From Brachypodium distachyon (Eukaryota; Streptophyta; Magnoliopsida; Poales; Poaceae), in the NCBI RefSeq assembly GCF_000005505.3, contig NC_016133.3:9610001-9674000 (forward strand): a stretch of DNA of 64,000 nt, in the 5' to 3' direction. A model generated the notes under the pieces. It made no database searches and was not told where the DNA came from. It saw only the letters and a list, made by a program, of their open reading frames with translations. The position numbers and the translations under genes were made by a program. How positions within the stretch are numbered: the first letter of the stretch is position 1; each line of letters begins with the position of its first letter. Positions 13,301-26,050 of the stretch are shown piece by piece.

Positions 13301-14436
13301 TTGAACAAATTGATAAGATTAGAAGAAGGTGTTTATGGAGCAAGAAGACAACTAATGGAGATTTAAATAATGCTCTTGTGGCCTGAGATAAAGTGTGTCG
13401 ACCTAAGAAACATGGTGGACTTGGGGTTTAAAATCTTAGGATTCAGAATCAGGGTTTGTTGTTAAAGCATCTCTTTAAATTTTTCAACAAAGAGGACATT
13501 CCTTGGGTAAATCTACTTTGGGAAGCTTATTATCAACAAGGGGTTCCTCAAGCAGCTCTCCCTGTTGGCTCTTTCTGGTGGAAGACTATTCTAAAATCAA
13601 TTCCTCTGTTTAGAGGTAGCACCACTTGCAAGCCTGGTAGGGGGGATACAATACTATTATGGAAGGATTCTTGGTGTAAAGAGTGTGTCATTTCTACCAG
13701 TCTAGCATGTCTTTTTTCTTATGCTAGAGATGAAGACATGTCTATTGAGAATTATTGCAATCTTGGTTCAATAGATGCTGGTTTTTTCACTCCTATCTCC
13801 CCTGAGGCATTAGAGCAGATGCATGCATTAGATGATCTAATTGTGGAGGCTGATATTTCTGTCCTTCGTAATGACATTTGGGTGCCCACCTGGGGTTCTA
13901 AATTCTCAGCAAATAAGTTCTATAATTTCTGTTACTCTAGGATCAACCCACCTGCTTCTTTCAAGTGGATTTGGAAATCTAAAATTACTCTAAAGGTGAA
14001 GGTTTTTGTTTGGCTGCTTCTTAGTGACAGATTGAATACTAGAAACATGCTTGCCAGAAGAAATTATCACATTGATTCAAGCTTAAACTGTGTGTTGTGT
14101 AACACCAGAAGTGAAGAAACATTGAACCATCTATTCTTTGAGTGTTCTTTCAGCAAGAGGTGCTGGCAACATATTCACATAATCTGGCCAAGAAACACAT
14201 CCTTCATTGAAGCTCTTCCAGAGATTAAAAATCGATTCAATAACCCTCTTTTTATTTAGGTGTTATCTTTGGCGGCCTGGAACATTTGGAAGACTACAAA
14301 TAAGCTTGTTTTTGAGAAAGAACATGCCACTTTCCAGGGTTGGCTAACTAAGTTCATTTCTGATTTATCTTTGCTTGGCTACAGGGTGCCTCAATCCCTT
14401 TCACATTCTCTTACTACCTTGTTAAATCTTTTCTGA
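10312..14436 (+). pseudogene. LINE ORF2: endonuclease, reverse transcriptase, zf-RVT
   Basis: The AP-type endonuclease is spread over about 10890-11640 (CLQETK, GDFNFIRS, SDHVPF). The reverse transcriptase runs about 12130-13390 (KAPGPDGFNG, NDYRPISLLN, GFIKGRSIQD, GVRQSDPLSPLLF, QYADDTILV with the catalytic YADD intact). A zinc-binding RVT-associated domain follows at about 13900-14200 (CVLCNTRSEE, HLFFEC). In-frame stops lie near 10917, 11657, 12312, 13384, 13428 and 14257. Frameshifts lie near 10550, 11230, 11870 and 12590. The protein is dead, though the RT core can still be read almost continuously. Confidence 0.9.
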
Positions 14437-14479
14437 TTAGCAGGGAAATGCCCCTGTTTGCACATTTGTAAATATTTTA

Positions 14480-14482
<3 letters not shown>

Positions 14483-14517
<35 letters not shown>
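14483..14517. repeat. (TA)n microsatellite at the LINE 3' end
   Basis: About 17 TA units lie between the end of LINE ORF2 and the right half of the split MITE. They probably form the tail of the LINE, extended by slippage. Confidence 0.85.
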
Positions 14518-14519
<2 letters not shown>

Positions 14520-14595
14520 CTATAAACTTTGTCAAACTTGAAGAAATTTGACTTAGGATAAAACTAAGACTTCTTATGTTTAGGAACGGAGTGAG
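14517..14595. mobile_element. Stowaway-type MITE, right half
   Basis: The sequence CCTATAAACTTTGTCAAAC followed by TTTAGGAACGGAGTGAG and a TA at 14596-14597 is the usual right end of this Stowaway family. It pairs with the left end at 7508. Confidence 0.8.
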
Positions 14596-14597
14596 TA

Positions 14598-16333
14598 GGT
14601 TAATACGGTGCGTGGAAATAAAGTTGGTGCAAATGGCATCGCCATGCATCCACTGTATCATATTTGCACGTTTGTCTATATGTTTTGTTCCGCATTGTCT
14701 TAGTCCTTTCTTAGGAGTTCACTGCTACGATTTGAGAAACTCAGATATGATTCCAGGCTATATATTGGCTTAGAAATCATCTTGCTGCCATTCATCACAG
14801 TAATACCATGTTAATGCATGGTTTCCAGAGGGATGCCAAATATAGTTTTGTAAAATGCATATGAATGCTCCCTATTAGTTAGTTGATGCCTACCTTGATG
14901 TGGTAAACTTGCTATACATTTGGTTTATTTGTCACTTCTATATGAAAGAACTATTTTTTGTGAGTTATTCAGAAAGAGACTCGGTGTGTGTTTTTGCACT
15001 TATGTGATACATAATATTATAATTGTCGTGTACGCTTTTTGGTTGTGATACATCATGTTAATCTAGCCATGTGTTGTATAAAGGAGAATAATTTGGTTGG
15101 AAGAAATGGAAATAAGGTGCGAAACTGCTCTAATGTCAGATTTGTTTTGGGGATAAAAAAGAATGGATTTACTAACTTCCTAGGTATCGCGCCATGGCAT
15201 GGAAAATTCCGTGCGCCACGATGACAACCTCGAAGCTGCAGTGTGTCAATACTTCGCCCTCTTGGCACTAGCGGCCACCCGGTACAAAAGGAATCCATAC
15301 GATGTTCTAATGCGAGCGGGCTCACCGTGACGACCCAAAGAGACGACAATTTCCGACAGATGCAAAATAATGATATTACTCCTCCCTGGTGGAACTGAAC
15401 TCAATGTATCCTATCCATCTATTTTGAGCTCATCCTTTTGTCAATCTGGTGATTGGTTACTGTGAAATACATAAGGGGGAAAGGGAGACAGAGATGATGT
15501 GGCGAGCTCTGTTTCTAGATATAACCTCTCCACTGCAATCTGAGACCAGGAAGGACTCGCAGATTCAAAGCCTATAGATAGAGAGATAAGCTGCATGTAG
15601 CCAAAAGAGATTTTCAGATATGTTTTGGTAAACCGGAACAAAAGAGATAGACAAGGAGAGATAATACATATGTTCTACCCGTACTTTTCACACTATTGGG
15701 TCTGTTGTAACATAAATTTAACATTTGCTACACAATCGTAAACATATCGACTTAGCACTAATGAGAAATAAAAACGGTTTGTCGAATTTGGCTTTATCAT
15801 GATGTGGATACCCCAAAAGAAAAGAACTGATAAATCATCAACGGAAGAAATAACAAAAACCATTTCTATCTCATCTGAGATTGCCCAAAAAGCAAGAGGT
15901 AGATAAGCATCATTCACACACATAGATCCAAAGACACAAGATTTACAAAACACTAGAAATCCGAAGAGCATGGCTGATGCGACACCTTTCACACAAAAAT
16001 GTCACCAAACATTCAAGATAGAATGGCAAGACCGTGAACCAAACTCACCCCAAGACAGCTACACTGTCCCTCGCTTACCTCTTTGAACAAAATAAAAAAA
16101 ATGCAAAAAGTGATGATAAAACAAACAAAAATAAAAGTCTTGGAAGACTCCAAGAGCAAAGGAAGAACAAGGAAAACAACACGAAAAATTCCAGACCGAT
16201 GTGTGACTAACACCAAACATTAGAAAACCACGTAAAAACAAACCATTCAATCATGTTGATAAGAGGACAAACAAATAAAAAAACACTCCATTTAGCGACG
16301 CAGATGCCTTCTAGTTAGTTTAAATAATTTTAA
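14598..16333. other. Intergenic DNA without recognised genes
   Basis: Mostly AT-rich. The minus-strand open frames at 15693-16250 are hydrophobic or low complexity and match no family I know. A GC-richer patch at about 15180-15350 has no clear coding logic. Confidence 0.5.
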
Positions 16334-16348
16334 CACGTTTTCTCTTTC

Positions 16349-16405
16349 GTGCGCGCGCACTTTCTCGTCTCGCGCGGTGCGCGCTCGCTGATGCCGTCCA
16401 TTCCA
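16349..16405 (+). repeat. MULE left terminal inverted repeat
   Basis: The first 17 bases match the right terminus perfectly in inverted orientation; the rest match partly. The repeat is CpG-rich. A C homopolymer of about 18 follows at 16427-16444. Confidence 0.75.
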
Positions 16406-18236
16406 TCGTCTGGCTGTCCTTGCGCCCCCCCCCCCCCCCCCCCCGGTTGTCCATTTCTTCTGTTGGTGGGCCCTACATACCTGTTCAAATTTCGGGAGCC
16501 CCACTTGTAAAAATAATTCCAGGCATTTTCCCCTCCACTTCTTCTCCCTCGCCTATCCACTGTCGGGATCGGTCGGACGCTCGACGGCGGCGCCACCGCT
16601 TGTTGCCCTTGCCGCCGCTGACCTCCCATTCGCAGCCACCTGTTCGCCGGTGTTTCGCTGTTGCATCCTCTCCCCTCCCCTTTCTCAGCGCCGCTCGCTC
16701 CCCCATATCTTGTCGCCGGTGAGGTTTGTTCCGCCACGATTCCCTCGACGTTCCCTCGATCTGAGGCTCGCCCGCATCGTCGTCTCTGATGCCTGGATCT
16801 GAGGCTTTCCCGCATCGTCCTCTCTCGGCCCTAGTCCCCGTCGCCTTTTCCTTCTCTGGTCGTATCAAACGCAAATCGCCAGGTTAGTCCTGTTTCCATG
16901 TGCTTGATCTATGAGATTAGTGCTGATTAATGTGATTTCGTGTTTGATTTATGTGATTCGCGGTCGATGTGGCTTATTCATACACCACTTTGATGTTGCG
17001 ATATTATAGGGTTAGTAGGAATGTGTAGGAAGGTTAGTGTTGATTTTCCATGAACTCGAGATCTATTAGTCTCTTAGATGTGACTAGATTCGTGATGCAC
17101 CTGTGCCCTTGGTTCAATTTTGTATGCAATTTTCTGTGCCCTTCAGTATATAGTAGTTGAGTAGCAGTAGTTGTGTTGGATATGGATGTGGCAAGTTGTC
17201 CTGTTGCTGGATTTTGTGTATGTGGCAAGTAGGCGTATGCAATTGCTGGCTGTAACTTAATGATGCAAGGGGATGCAATTAGATGATGTAACTCTGCTTT
17301 TATTTGCTTAATGATGGCTGGCTGTAGCTTAATGATGCAATGGGATGCAATTAGATGCCCCTTAGATGTAACTCTGCTTGTGTATGTAGTAGTTTTGTGT
17401 ATGTGTTAATTAGATGCAAGGGTAATTAGAACCATGTACTTTGTTGTATATATTCATGTGCTCTGCTTGTAGTTTGAATCATGTTTAGATACAACTCATG
17501 TTTATTGTGGTTTAAAACCATCTATTTTGCTTGTTTAGGTTCATGTGCTTTTATTTGCTTGTAGATCTACCCCTTGCATCTGCCCTTGATACCCAGTATT
17601 TTCATACTCTTATGTTTTTAGATGTACCATAGTGTTAGTATTGTTTTGTAATCTATGATCGCGATTCACCTGTTTTTGTTTCCTTTTGCTCTAATCTAAA
17701 ATGCGTCCTCCTACGAAGGGTTCAAAGTCAGGTATGAAAAAGCTGCGGCGCAAGTTAAGATTGAAAAATAATTCAGAGGATGCAGCCAACGATAAAGTAC
17801 ATGAAGAGCTACCTTTGGATGAAAATGTTGTGCAAGCTAAGAAGCAGGTCCGTTATTCTTTCATTTCCTGTCGAAGCAAAATTTGTCCCCTTGTCTTTTA
17901 ATCTTCTTGTAAAAGTTCATCTATATTTTTATGTTGCAGAAACGTTTTAATCGAGCTTCACCCATGAAGCTCATCAGGGTGTGCAAGAATTTTAATAGGC
18001 AACAACGGACCAGAATAGTTAATTCTGGCTTCGGTAGTTTTCTGGATATAAAGTGCAGCAAGTTGGACCCTGAGGCATGCAAGTACATCATGGATCATTT
18101 TAATCCAGAGAGTTGTGCTCTTGAGTTTGATGATAGAGGCAGCATTCCCATTACTATCGAGGTCGTCAAGTAAGTTCTCGGGATACCAAATGGTCCTTTA
18201 CCTGTTATATATCAATATGACAGTGATTCAGTCAAG

Positions 18237-18284
18237 GATGTTCAAGATCTGTTGGATGTTCAAGATCTGTTGGATGTTCGAGAT
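18237..18284 (+). repeat. 18-bp in-frame triplet repeat inside the ULP1-like gene
   Basis: GATGTTCAAGATCTGTTG occurs twice in tandem (18237, 18255), followed by a partial third copy. It encodes VQDLLD units and keeps the frame. Confidence 0.85.
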
Positions 18285-19962
18285 GGTTTCCAGCCCAAGA
18301 TTAAAGATGTTGAGAACCGTTTGACAAAGATGTCTACAGATGATGAATCTTTCGTTCTGCTTTGGATGATCTATGTGGTTTGTTTTCTTGCTCAAACAAC
18401 TGGAGTAAGGGTCAGCCCAAAGTGTTACCCTTCTTTGGTGGCAACATCTGAGATATCAAAACTCAGCTGGTGTAGATTTGTGATAAAAATTCTTGTTCAA
18501 ACTGCCAATGCCAGAAATAGGAAGAACATCTTCAAGGCATGCATGCCATTGTTAATGGTAATACACCCTTGTTCAGTTAATGTTGTTTTCTCTCAATTAT
18601 TTTTTGTTTTTTGTTTACAGTTACTTATACGACCGTTTACTGTACTTGTATTTGTTTCTTATATCAAGTATGTTGATTCTTTGGATACCAAAGGCATTTC
18701 TGTTGAAGTTGAGGGTCCTCGCATTTGTGTTTGGACTATCAAAATGGTTAAGGAAGCCATTGCGCAAGACAGAAATGATGATGGAAGTTTTGGGAAATTG
18801 CCTGTATGTTCAGCTACATATCTTCCCTACTCGATATTTAGGCTTCTCGGATTTTTAGCTTTAAGCATGCTTGCGTCTCTTCTCTTTCTATATCTTGCAT
18901 GCAGTTGAAGCAAATATTTAGGACTAGGTCTAATGTGACAACAACTGCATCTTCTTCTAGTGAATTTTATTTTGTTGACCCAGAGAGACTCGAATCATTT
19001 TTAGCAGCTCACACACCAGCGGATTGCAACAACCAAGTAAGGACTTGCTCTTTTCTGTACCTCCAAACTGCAGACACAAAGTGTCTTGTAGTTACTTCCA
19101 TTTTTCCAACAGTGTAACTATTGTATTGTGGGTTGGTTGTTAGATGTAATTATTATCTTCTAAGTTACATTATTTTGTTATTAGTAGTAATTATTAACTT
19201 GTGAGTAACTGAGTATTCTAAGTTTAGATGTAATTATTAGCTTTGGAGCTACTTTCATATTTTTTTTAGATGTAATTTCAATGCCCATAGGTACTTCCAT
19301 CATTATTGAACTTACCTTTTGTGTCCTTTTCATTAAGTATGAAAATTTTAGAAGCACATGTATATGTGGGATGTTCATGTGCACTCAGGTAGCTTGTATA
19401 TTGGCATGATGTAGTTTTTCTTTCTCTATAATCAAAGTACTTTGTACTGACTTATATAGATTTAGTTCATTGTTAATTACAACTGAAATGTACTCTAAGT
19501 TTGATTGCACTGTATAACCTGTAGGAACGATCAAGGTACAGAGTAGCAGCTTATGAGATGATTAAAGATTTCGAGAAGTCACTGGGCAAGGTTATGGATA
19601 CATTAACTTACAGAGGCGAAAATGTCAATGTTGTGTCTGATTCAAAACAAGAATCATCTCGTGCACGCCATACAAGAGTGAAGAACAAAGCTGCAGATCT
19701 TAAGGGGAAGTATAAAGCATCTCCAGAAGACTACAATTCTCTAGAAGATACCTCTGATGAGGATTTTGTTGGTGAAGTTGGTGATTCTGACCATTCGGGT
19801 TCTGACAGCAACACTGATCTTGTTGATGAAAATGATGCCAATGATATTGATGATAAAGATGATTTTGTGGAGAGAGATCCTGAACCAAAGAAGAGGAGAT
19901 GTGCCAAGGAAATTCAGAAGAAGAGTACACTTGGCAAGAAAGTTCAGAAGGGTGCAAAGGCA

Positions 19963-20396
19963 AGCAAAGTGTCATTTATGGAAGCAAAGGAGTTGAAGAT
20001 TATTGAGCCCAAGCAACATTTGGATGCGAACAAGCCAAGCAAATTGTTAGGAAAGGATACATAGAAGCAGAATTTTGTTGAGTCCAAGCAACCTTTGGAA
20101 TTGAAGAAGGCAAGCAAAGTGTCAGTTATGGAAGCAACGAAGGTTAAGATTGTTCGGTCCAAGCAACCTGTGGAAATGGATAAGGCAGGCAAAGTTTCAG
20201 TTCATGAAGTAAAGAAGCTGAAGATGGTTGAGCCAAAGAAAACTTTGGAAGTGAACAAGGCAACTGAAGTGCCAGTTAATGATTCGAAGAAGCTCAAGAA
20301 TGTGGATGCCAATGAAACTTTAGATCTGAAGAAGGCATGTAAAGTGTCTGTTAATGATTCAAAGAAGCGGAAGATTGTTGATGAGAAGCAAGTTAC
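19963..20396 (+). repeat. 75-bp coding tandem repeat (25 residues, nearly 6 copies)
   Basis: Units start at 19963, 20038, 20113, 20188, 20263 and 20338, exactly 75 bases apart. Each encodes a variant of SKVSVMEAKKLKIVEPKQ followed by a short Leu/Lys-rich spacer. The copies have diverged in sequence but not in length. The premature TAG at 20062 lies in the second copy. Confidence 0.85.
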
Positions 20397-22337
20397 TTAT
20401 TCAGAGTTGGAGATTGATGGGCAACTCAAATCTAAGAGAAAGCAGTCTGCAATTAAAAATGAAACAGTTGTTAGAAGAACTAAGAAGTCAGCCAATCTTA
20501 TAGGAAAGGATGAAGGATGTGTTAAGGATCAGTCTTTAAATGTGCTCCCAGATTGTGATAGATTTTCAGGGCCTAATGAAAACCTTGTCAGGAATACCAG
20601 ATCACGTTCAAAGTCTTCTATGGCTCATCAGTTGAAGAAGGCTTCTGTTCCACATGTTGAAATGTCACTTACCCAATTGGGTACTAATCATTTGCCATCA
20701 GCTTCTGATAAAGTATTGGAAGTTACTAGCAACGATGATGAAAATGTGCAGCTTTTATTGGTTCTGCATTACGAAATCTAAACATTTATGACACCGATTC
20801 TGCATGCAGCGGTGATTCCAAGAATGATCAAGCCCTTCATACAATAGAAGCCCAAGATGTGTTGGAGCCTGCGTTGTTAGAAACCACCTCTTTTGTTGGC
20901 AAAGAAGAAGAAGCACATAGTGTCCATGCTGACCAATCTGTTGTATTTAACCCTGATGTGCTCCCTGTAGAAAAGAAGCAATCTGTCAACCACACCTTGT
21001 ATTGCCAATCAACAAGCATCTGTTGCTAGCAAAGATCATAATGCAGAGCAGGATGCAAATATTTCCCTGCAAGCTACTTCTGGATTAAATAAGAATGCAG
21101 TTTCTGTTGTTAATCTGGATGTTAAAGCGCAACATGCTATTATACTGGAGTCAACTAGTGTTGCTGCTAAAACAGAAGATAAGAATATGAAGGATGAATT
21201 GGATTGTATTGTCAGGGGTCAGCAATTGAGGTTTCGATCACTAAGCCATTCAATCCAATCAGAGACATTCAGGGAGAAACACCCACCACTGCTGCAGAGA
21301 CTATGCGTAACAGATCCAACCATGATACTTTTACGGATCCTTGTTTCATTGATGACAAACTTGCTGAGTCAATTTTGAAGAATAGTATGTGCAGGGAGCT
21401 GAATTTTGATAGTGCTGAATCAAGTCACAATGTTGAATCAAGTCAGAAGGCCAGAAATAGACAAGCATTGATTTACTCTGCACCTTCTTTTCACATGGAT
21501 TTAGATGAAATAGATGACATCATCATTGTCCCCCTTGTGCAAAATGTTCCCACAGTTCATTCATCTCTTATAGAGGTCAAGGAAAAAGAAGTTTTGGAAC
21601 CTGGTATTTGTGAAGATTACCCTTTGGTTGTTTCATCAAGTTTTGAAAATGAGGTGCATGATGGATCTGCTGTTGTTCAACCTTAGGCAGCTCATAATGT
21701 TGTTGTTGAGATGGATGTTGATGTCAATGCAAAACAGCAAGTGCAACGTAATCCTTTAATTGATGAGCAGAGAAGTATCACCCCGGTTCCTTTGGCACAT
21801 CAAAAAAGAGTTATCAGGGCTGCGAAAGCTAAAAGAACTCCGTTTACTGATTTGGAAAATGATAATCAGTTTATTGTGCCCAGGGCCACGGTTGCATTGT
21901 ACAACAAACTGTTCAAGCATGGATCAAAGAAAGGATGCAAACCAAAAGAAGTGAAAATCATTGACATAGATGACAACTTCATCTATCTTTACGATCTTGC
22001 TGACTCTATAAGGCCATTGCATGAGTTAAGCAACTCAGTTTGTGATATTGCACTTCAGATATTAGCTAAGGAAATGGCGTCATAGAAGAAACTTGTCTTC
22101 CCATTGCGTATATCGGTAAGTACACTTCTTTGCTTTCAATTGTGAACCAACAAACTCTAGTTCTTAGTTGTTAGTTAGTTATTGTGGTTTCTGACTCTTA
22201 ATGCTACAAGTGGCACCTCTGACTGTTCTTTACATGATCTATTTGTTATAGCCCTTGTTATAGAGTTAATTTTTTTTGGATGTAGCTTTCATGGTGATAA
22301 TTACTTGTATATTAAATTTGCATGTAACTTTAATATT

Positions 22338-22517
22338 AGAATATACTTTCTCCATATGTTTTAACAGTAACTTTACTGTTGTAAGTTACTTTATACTATT
22401 CAGAGTTACTTTCCTGCATCATAGCTCAGAATATACTTTCTCCATATGTTTTAACAGTAACTTTACTGTTAGAAGTTACTTTATACTATTCAGAGTTACT
22501 TTCCTGCATCATAGCTA
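22338..22517. repeat. 90-bp tandem duplication
   Basis: 22338-22427 and 22428-22517 are near-identical, differing at a few bases after TTTACTGTT and at the end. They lie in an AT-rich intron-like part of the ULP1-like gene. Confidence 0.85.
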
Positions 22518-23588
22518 GGTGTTGATATTCCTTTTCTAATTTGTGACCACTTATATAGGTTGATGTTATGTTTTCTAATGTAAATAACTTTTGTATGTTA
22601 AATTACAGTACTTCCTAAGGCAGAATTCTTTTGCCAATAAGGAGTTGCTAAGGCTTTTTAGTAATTCATCATCTAATCGGCTTGATCACAAAGAGTAGGT
22701 AAGTTTTGTTGACGGACACTATCTCATTGCATTTACGTTCTTTCCTAGATTTTACATCTGAACAAATCTTTTTGTTCTTCTTAAACATTCAGATAATGTT
22801 CCCTATACTGCAAGTGCTATCATCAGAAGATAAAAGAAGCAAGGGTGTTGCACATTATTTTCTCATTAACCTCAATCTTAAGGCAGAGAGATTTGAAATA
22901 ATGGATTCATTGAGAATGGAAGGAGATGCCAAGATGATGGAAGCCATGCAACAACTAGTGTCAGCGGTTAAGTTCCTTTGGTTATAGGAATACAAAGACT
23001 TGAAAATAAGCATATCAACATATCCTGTTCAATATGTTCCTGCCCCTTAGCAAGGGAACCTGTAAGTACTCTATTACGACTTGTTGTTGTTTATTTCTTC
23101 AATGTGTTCACATAATGTACTAGGTGATTAACTACCATCCATTTTTTGGTTGTCAAACAGCACAGACATGACTGTGGGTTCTTTATGCTCAAATACATTG
23201 AAAGCTGGGATGGTAGAAGGATGTCAGATTTCAACCAGGGCAACATATTCAACATAAGGATGTTTTTTATGAAGAAATGGATCGAGTGGCCTGAGAACAT
23301 GATAGAATGGCAGAAAATCCTGCTTCCAAGCTGATCAGAAAAGCATAAAAAGGTAATTTGTTCTCAACAAGTCATGTATTTCTTCACAACTACAGAAAAT
23401 TGTAAATTCCAGTCCAAAATAGATATTAATTCTAACTGGGAGATAGCAATTACAACGAAAACATTTGACATGATTGAAACTTCTTTCCATTCATCTAGAC
23501 ACCATGTGGTAGCTTCTCTTTCTCTGGAATTAGCTTCAGTGGGCACCTTGCAGAAGTATGTTCCCGTGAACCACAAAGGTTGCATTCA

Positions 23589-26050
23589 TTAGGACGTGTA
23601 TGTTTTATTCCCAGCCCTGTTTTTTTGTTCTTGAAACTGGTCTGCCTTTTGTGATTGTGCTCGGCGGGTCTTGGACCTTCTGATCTTGTGTTGGTTGTAC
23701 ATCATCGTTCTCTGTAGCTTCATTTTCACCTGCTGTAGGAGTAGTTCTGGCTGGCTCCTTCTTCTTTTTTTACTTGCATTGGTAGCAGCAGCCCTTCTAG
23801 CAGCATTTACATCCAACTCCATTGCTGTCATGTGTTTCCTAGCAATAGCTGTTATTTTCTCTGAAGTTGATGCGTTCGCTGCTATTTTGGTGAAATCTTG
23901 GCACATGTTTCCATATCTGATCAATCTCATATCTTTCCTAGACAACTTCCCTATTGTTTCTGTTGGTTTCTCAAACTGTATGGGTTCTAGCCCGTCATTT
24001 GGGTTACACTATCTTGCGAGAATGTACTGTTCTGGAATTTCATCTGTTTGAGCCATGTATGCCATAACTTTGTACACATGGCAGCATAGTAGCCCATCTC
24101 TTTGAAATTTTGAGCACTCACAACTGTAGTTCTTCTCAGCTAAGTTTGCTTCCACTGTGTATGACCTATCACCATAACCAGGAACAAACCCTCTTATTGG
24201 CAGAACCTCATACACATATCCACCCACTTGCTGTACATTGTACGATGTAACTTTCCTCAGCTCAGCTCAGAAACGCAAGTAAATGGGTTGTGTGTAGACG
24301 GCCATAGCTTCTTCCTCCAATGGATAATCTAACCAAGGCCTTAGAATCTTGTCCTCTCCTGCAAATTCTTGCTCGTCTTCTGCCACTTCTATGCTTTCTT
24401 GTAATTTCTTGTACTGAAGGAAGAACTGGAAGTTGCTGTTATGAGGATTCACATATTTTTTTAGGACAGCATTGAAGCCTTCGCTGCGAGCAGTTATTGG
24501 AGGAAGGGGAAGAAATGGTCCTTGCAATAGGCAGAAACAAAGCTTTCTCTCAACGCATAGAGATCCAACAAATGGGTGTTGTCTCCGACATTGTGCTTTT
24601 CTATCATCTGTGCCCATTTTTGTTCAAATTCATCTATTGTCATGCTGCAGTCAAGAACAGAGTTGAACTCTCTCCGCAAAGCTTCCCTTCTAGTCATGAA
24701 ATTTCCTAGTTTTTCCTGTGCTTTTTTCATGATATGCCATCTACAGTTCCTATGCACGGTTGTAGGGAAGACTTCTGTAATTGCACTCTTCATAGCAATG
24801 TCCTGATCTGTGATCATGTTCTTTGGCTACAAAAACTCCATTACTTCCAAGAACGCTTGGAACAACCAAACGAAGTTGTCTATCCGCTCGTTTCTAAGGA
24901 ACCCACAGCCAAGTTGAATAGATTGCCCGTATCGATTGATTCCGATGAAAGGAGCACAGGGCATGTTATACATATTGGTCAGGTATGTTGTGTCGAAGGA
25001 AATGCAGTCATTGTACACTTTGTAGGCTGTCCTAGCTGCGTCGTCCACCCAAAACAAACTCTCAACACGGTGGTGATGATCAAGATTCAGTTTGTAGAAG
25101 AAAGCCGGATCTTCCTTTTTCAGTTCATCAAAGTGATTTAGCAGCTGTCCCATATCCCCAACCTTCTCCAATTCATTGAATATTGCCTTCAGGTTAGATA
25201 CATCTTTTGTGTTGTAAGGCACATTCTTGAGCCCTCCATATATTTCAGACATGAAGTGCATTATCTTCCCAGAAGATAGATTAACTGCATGCAGCATCCT
25301 AACGAAATATCTCTCTCTTCTTTTGAGATGTGCCTATGTGACCTTAAGAATTTCTTTAGGGAAAATTTCTTGATCAACTCGTGTGTGTGCTGTTCTTCAA
25401 AAAAAGTAACTTCCCACTTGGCACCAATACTCTTTACTCTAAGCCTTGCAATCTGTTCGCTTAGTTATGCTGCGGTTCCTTGTCTTCACCAAGGGTACTT
25501 CTTCAAGCTTGTCATTGTTTCTGCCATTTTTGTTGCACACAAATAGATACTTGTCCTTCTCCTTGTCTAAAGTAGATCTCCTAGAAGTACTGCTTTTGAT
25601 TGAGAAACCTACATGTTTGGCATACTTGTTGTAGTGTAACTTGGCTTCCTGCCAAGAATCAAAAGACATTGAAGGGAAAGGAGTTTGTGGAGATTTCTGG
25701 CTGCTTGGTGTTGAATCCACTTCATCATCACTCTTTGGTTCATTGCTTGAATTTGTTTTTCATGATGTTGTTTGTTCCAATGAAACTGTATTGTGACTCA
25801 TATGGGAATCACCAACTGCATCCAAACTAGGCTCACTTGGTGGTGCAGTAGCAGGAGTAGCAATGTCAACCTCAACTTGTGGCCCACTTGATTTTGCAAC
25901 AGCTGGAGTTGATGTCATAACATGATCTTCAAGCAAATTTGGGTCACTTTTTTGTGCATTAGAAGTAGCTGTCATGATAACCGGTTCTTCATGCATCAAA
26001 AGTTCTTCTTGTTCCTCATCATATTCTTTAGGTGGTAGATTCAGATCCAT
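23589..26050 (-). pseudogene. FAR1/MULE-type transposase (FAR1 DNA-binding, DDE, SWIM)
   Basis: This transposase belongs to the FAR1/FHY3-related Mutator group. Read from the ATG at 26050 (MDLNLPPKEYDEEQ), it has an acidic N-terminus, then a FAR1 zinc-binding domain (FDSWQEAKLHYNKYAKHVGF, then CKA, and HTHEL after a slip). The MULE catalytic core follows (VLSFDTTY-like ISFDTTYLTN, ITDQDIAMKSAI, HRNCRWHIMKKAQ). A SWIM zinc finger (CECSKFQRDGLLCCHVYK) and a basic tail end at 23589. In-frame stops lie at about 25760, 24827, 24267 and 24009. Single-base slips lie near 25450, 25290 and 24500. About 820 codons in total, full length for the family, so it decayed by point mutation rather than deletion. 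It converges with the ULP1-like gene about 255 bases away. Confidence 0.88.

Larger units (their letters stand above)
7646..14516 (+). mobile_element. L1-type LINE (non-LTR retrotransposon), degenerate
   Basis: The element is about 6.9 kb, with a short leader, an ORF1 with zinc knuckles, an ORF2 with endonuclease and reverse transcriptase, and a 3' tail of TA repeats at 14483-14517. Both ORFs carry stops and frameshifts, so it cannot move by itself. It sits inside a Stowaway MITE. The exact target duplication is obscured by the AT-rich junctions. Confidence 0.9.
17701..23334 (+). pseudogene. ULP1-like (C48) cysteine peptidase gene of a MULE (KAONASHI-like)
   Basis: C48 peptidases of the ULP1 type remove SUMO; MULE-borne relatives have no known substrate. 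Readable exons are 17701-17847, 17940-18557, 18621-18803, 18905-19036 and a long exon from 19525 to about 22100, then C-terminal pieces to the TGA at 23332-23334. The N-terminal part (SKLDPEACKYIMDHFNPES, VLGIPNGPLPV) is the conserved region these proteins carry before the peptidase. The middle is acidic/basic low complexity with a 25-residue repeat. The catalytic residues are all readable: His in VAHYFLINLN (22853-22855), Asp in EIMDSLR (22904-22906) and Cys in HDCGFFMLKY (23173-23175). In-frame stops at 18171 and 20062, a stop near 21684, and frameshifts near 20760 and 21000-21230 break it. Exon borders after 22.1 kb are uncertain. Confidence 0.8.

Noticed and set aside
16427..16444. C homopolymer as a functional G-quadruplex site
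   Set aside because: A run this long may be an assembly artefact, and no further structured G/C tracts support a regulatory role.
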